From Phycisphaerales bacterium (GTDB lineage Bacteria; Planctomycetota; Phycisphaerae; Phycisphaerales; UBA1924): 59,907 nucleotides of DNA. The DNA is taken from positions 1 through 59,907 of the forward strand of contig JAJDDI010000091.1 in assembly GCA_029260375.1 (NCBI GenBank), written 5' to 3'. Numbering within the stretch: position 1 is the stretch's first letter; each line of letters begins with the position of its first letter. Position numbers and translations under genes: made by a program. Positions 59,626 through 59,907 of the stretch are shown here, piece after piece. Below the pieces are notes generated by a model. The model worked only from the letters and a program-made list of their open reading frames with translations. It did not search any database and was not told where the DNA came from.

Positions 59626-59907
59626 ACCCTGCGACCGTGTTGATTGTCGAGGGGCAGACGACGGCTTCCGCCATCCGCTCCGCCTTGAACCGACGTGGGT
59701 TTGCCGTCCGCACGGCTCGTACGGTCGATGAAGCGCTCGCACACGAGTGCCCGGACGTGCTCGTCGCAGAGACCGAGCTGCCCGACGGCAGCGGGCAGGA
59801 CCTCGTCGCTCGCTTCCGCGAACGCGGCGGGAACCCGAAGACCGTCTTCGTGTCCGCTCGCCCCACGATCGAGTCGTGTCGACAGGCGCTGCTCCTGGGT
59901 GCGGTCG
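59622..59907 (+). CDS. atypical receiver-domain protein (3' end outside window)
   Basis: The first 95 residues of a response-regulator-like protein that runs off the right edge. The receiver fold is recognisable (VLIVEGQTTASAIRSALNRR, DVLVAETELPDGSGQDLVAR, PKTVFVSARPTIESCRQALL), and LPDGSG follows the acceptor site as in normal receivers. But the phospho-acceptor position is Glu50 (VAETELPDGSG; a normal receiver has Asp) and the acidic pair near the start is E-G rather than D-D. Ser78 occupies the Thr/Ser position; the Lys position lies beyond the window. Such a receiver would not be phosphorylated in the usual way. Any output domain is out of view. Confidence 0.75.
   Translation, partial: MNPATVLIVEGQTTASAIRSALNRRGFAVRTARTVDEALAHECPDVLVAETELPDGSGQDLVARFRERGGNPKTVFVSARPTIESCRQALLLGAV

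Noticed and set aside
59622-59907. Reading the right-edge gene as a normal response regulator
   Set aside because: The receiver fold is clear, but the phospho-acceptor position is Glu and the leading acidic pair is incomplete, so a normal phosphotransfer role is not supported.

Overview
This GC-rich, gene-dense window looks like a chromosome segment of a motile planctomycete of the class Phycisphaerae. Three things point that way: a secreted protein ending in the duplicated 'DFSDV.AFL.AF' tail with a terminal Gly-Cys-Pro (GC-type dockerin style), LPS-related LpxI, and a large, divergent but nearly complete flagellar locus. Taxonomy is inferred from protein character, not from an rRNA gene; I see no rRNA, tRNA, CRISPR array, IS element or prophage.

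Layout. (1) 1-3480: end of a TolB-like beta-propeller gene, an LpoB/CsgG-like lipoprotein, a small unknown, a Xer recombinase (all +) and folK (-). (2) 3599-32397: one almost unbroken minus-strand flagellar supercluster, read from high to low coordinates: flgN-like, sensor kinase, sigma-54 response regulator, flgB, flgC, fliE, fliF, fliG, fliH, fliI, fliJ, a MotE-like gene, fliK, flgD, a flg_new-like gene, flgE, flbD, motA, motB, fliL, fliN, fliO, fliP, fliQ, fliR, flhB, flhA, flhF, flhG, a small membrane protein, fliA. Many joints are 4-bp ATGA/GTGA overlaps, so translation is probably coupled. It encodes the MS ring and rotor (FliF, FliG, FliN), the whole export gate (FlhA, FlhB, FliO, FliP, FliQ, FliR), the export ATPase complex (FliH, FliI, FliJ), rod/hook parts with cap and length control (FlgB, FlgC, FliE, FlgD, FlgE, FliK), the stator (MotA, MotB, FliL), number/position control (FlhF, FlhG) and regulators (kinase, sigma-54 activator, sigma-28). 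Flagellin, fliD, flgK/L, flgF/G, P- and L-ring genes and fliM are not in the window. (3) 32440-38332: five co-directional envelope or unknown genes just upstream (TPR membrane protein, RDD protein, LolA-like lipoprotein, unknown, small Cys protein). (4) 38511-47984: housekeeping and envelope genes on both strands (lpxI, TlyA-like methyltransferase, hpf, obg, PilZ, Fur-like, GNAT, ispG, a secreted propeller protein, a TPR lipoprotein). (5) 48123-53004: a TraB/GumN-type secreted protein carrying a pseudopilin-like insertion, a small membrane protein, a HEAT-repeat protein and a possible DUF2617 protein. (6) 53328-59907: ileS and a second signalling block (kinase, NtrC-type regulator, then a degenerate kinase and a receiver whose phospho-acceptor position is Glu).

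Most notable: the fliP reading frame has no stop at its normal end and stays open across all of fliQ to the fliR start; the TraB/GumN-pseudopilin architecture; the pseudokinase/pseudoreceiver pair at the right edge; FlhB with NPEH instead of NPTH; a Fur-like protein with no CxxC; a 24-bp near-perfect inverted repeat downstream of a membrane-protein gene; and a duplicated 12-bp operator-like element around the only -10-like sequence before fliA.
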